A stretch of 5,993 nt of DNA from Alphaproteobacteria bacterium (GTDB lineage: Bacteria; Pseudomonadota; Alphaproteobacteria; Rs-D84). Below, piece by piece: positions 5,398 to 5,993 of the stretch. The stretch covers positions 1 to 5,993 of the forward strand of contig JAIDLK010000048.1 in the NCBI GenBank assembly GCA_029051085.1, in the 5' to 3' direction. The position numbers and the translations under genes were made by a program. The notes below the pieces were generated by a model. The model did no database searches and was not told the origin of the DNA. It was given only the letters and a program-made list of their open reading frames with translations. Position 1 is the stretch's first letter. Each line of letters opens with the position of its first letter.

Positions 5398-5993
5398 TTA
5401 CTTTATTTCAAATACCGCGGAAACATTGACTGTTATCTGTGTATCCTGGGCGACAATTCCGCCACCGGAATACGCAACCGCATCTTCGGTCATCGCCATC
5501 TTAGCACTGCGCAGGAAATTGGATGTTGGGCGCGCAATGCTGGCCGTCTGGGCACCATATTCCACCGCCAGCATTTTACCAGCGCGCTTGCCATCGCCCG
5601 CGGCCAATGCATTGGCGCGTGTACGCGCGTTTTCAACCGCACGCCCCAGACATTCTTCAAGGACCGGCTTCATTGCCTCAGAGCTGGTAAACATTCGCAG
5701 ATTTTCAGAATAAACGTTCTGCTGGCCCGCAAACTGCGTCAGAATCTTTTCAATTGTATCGATACTGTCGGCAGAAACCTCTACTGCGATATTTGTTTCA
5801 ATTCCCAAAACCACAGATTTCTGTGCGACACGATCCCATTCCGTCTTTTCATAAGAATCGAACTGGGTCGTTTGCATTTTAACATCCTGCTTTTTCAGAT
5901 ATGACGTTATTTCCGCCATTTTTGCAGATGCCTGTTTCATAGATGCCGCCGCAGATTTATCCAACGTTGTTACGCGCAATGTTATCGCGGTAC
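5398..5993 (-). CDS. SIMPL domain (DUF541, YggE-like) protein, N-terminus cut by window edge
   Basis: SIMPL-family protein. Members are mostly exported or periplasmic. E. coli YggE is linked to lower oxidative stress and the Brucella BP26 homologue is a periplasmic immunogen, but the molecular activity is not settled. The frame stays open through 5991, so the start lies beyond the right edge; about 197 residues are visible against a usual 230-250, which leaves room for a signal peptide outside the window. Features seen: an early TAITLRVTTLDKSAAASMKQ segment, the pattern WDRVAQKSVVLGIETNIAVE typical of SIMPL proteins (aromatic, QKS, then a beta strand), an Ala/Arg-rich helix EECLGRAVENARTRANALAA with the family's AxxxAxxxA spacing, GKMLAVEYG, and a terminal beta strand ITVNVSAVFEIK. 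The TTG at 5979 is only an internal codon. It is first in an apparent operon with xerC (3-base gap). The call rests on overall pattern rather than catalytic motifs. Confidence 0.8.
   Translation of the reverse strand, partial: TAITLRVTTLDKSAAASMKQASAKMAEITSYLKKQDVKMQTTQFDSYEKTEWDRVAQKSVVLGIETNIAVEVSADSIDTIEKILTQFAGQQNVYSENLRMFTSSEAMKPVLEECLGRAVENARTRANALAAGDGKRAGKMLAVEYGAQTASIARPTSNFLRSAKMAMTEDAVAYSGGGIVAQDTQITVNVSAVFEIK

Noticed and set aside
5332..5904. 190-codon open frame on the plus strand opposite the SIMPL gene and the start of xerC
   Set aside because: The minus-strand SIMPL protein has family-like patterns and tight spacing to xerC; the plus-strand product is Cys/His/Arg-rich, has no domain, and has no sensible ribosome site.
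1..5993. CRISPR array, insertion sequence, tRNA/rRNA gene, toxin-antitoxin or defence system
   Set aside because: No regularly spaced repeats, transposase motifs, cloverleaf-like segments or toxin/nuclease pairs were seen on either strand; apart from the 104-residue protein, every coding stretch fits a known family.

Overview
The window is a compact stretch of bacterial chromosome that looks alphaproteobacterial, with moderate base composition (near half G+C by eye). The lineage call rests on protein style, not on a search. The recombinase ends in the Ala-His-Pro-Arg-Ala tail typical of alphaproteobacterial XerC. The delta-prime clamp-loader subunit carries the intact GPKGIGKAT Walker A and lacks the zinc cysteines, as in that class. 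A dac-holB-tatD gene series also resembles the alphaproteobacterial dac-tmk-holB-metG-tatD neighbourhood. An uncultured, host-associated or reduced-genome member would fit, but that is inference.

Layout, plus strand (1-4479): the 3' half of a radical-SAM tRNA methylthiotransferase (mtaB type, cut by the left edge). Next come a D-Ala-D-Ala carboxypeptidase (PBP5/DacA family, 684-1859), DNA polymerase III delta-prime (holB, 1861-2760), a TatD-family metal-dependent nuclease (2751-3512) and smpB (3552-4022). smpB ends at a strong intrinsic terminator. A separate monocistronic unit follows (promoter 4086-4114, gene 4139-4453) for a 104-residue secreted or membrane protein of unknown function. Its stop codon lies inside a 14-bp perfect hairpin that can terminate transcription from both sides.

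Layout, minus strand (5993-4486): a SIMPL (DUF541/YggE-like) protein, cut by the right edge, is followed after 3 bases by xerC. The two appear to form an operon that converges on the shared terminator.

The recognised genes are housekeeping: tRNA modification, cell-wall trimming, replication clamp loading, nuclease quality control, ribosome rescue and chromosome dimer resolution. dac, holB and tatD are spaced 1 base apart or overlapping and are probably co-transcribed. smpB, and less clearly dac, have promoter-like elements so close to the start codon that leaderless or nearly leaderless mRNAs are predicted.

I see no mobile element, CRISPR array, RNA gene or defence system. The least explained gene is the 104-residue protein. 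The points most worth a second look are the leaderless-type smpB promoter, the SGG in place of SxN in the carboxypeptidase, and the topology of the small protein. No non-coding stretch exceeds about 120 bases.
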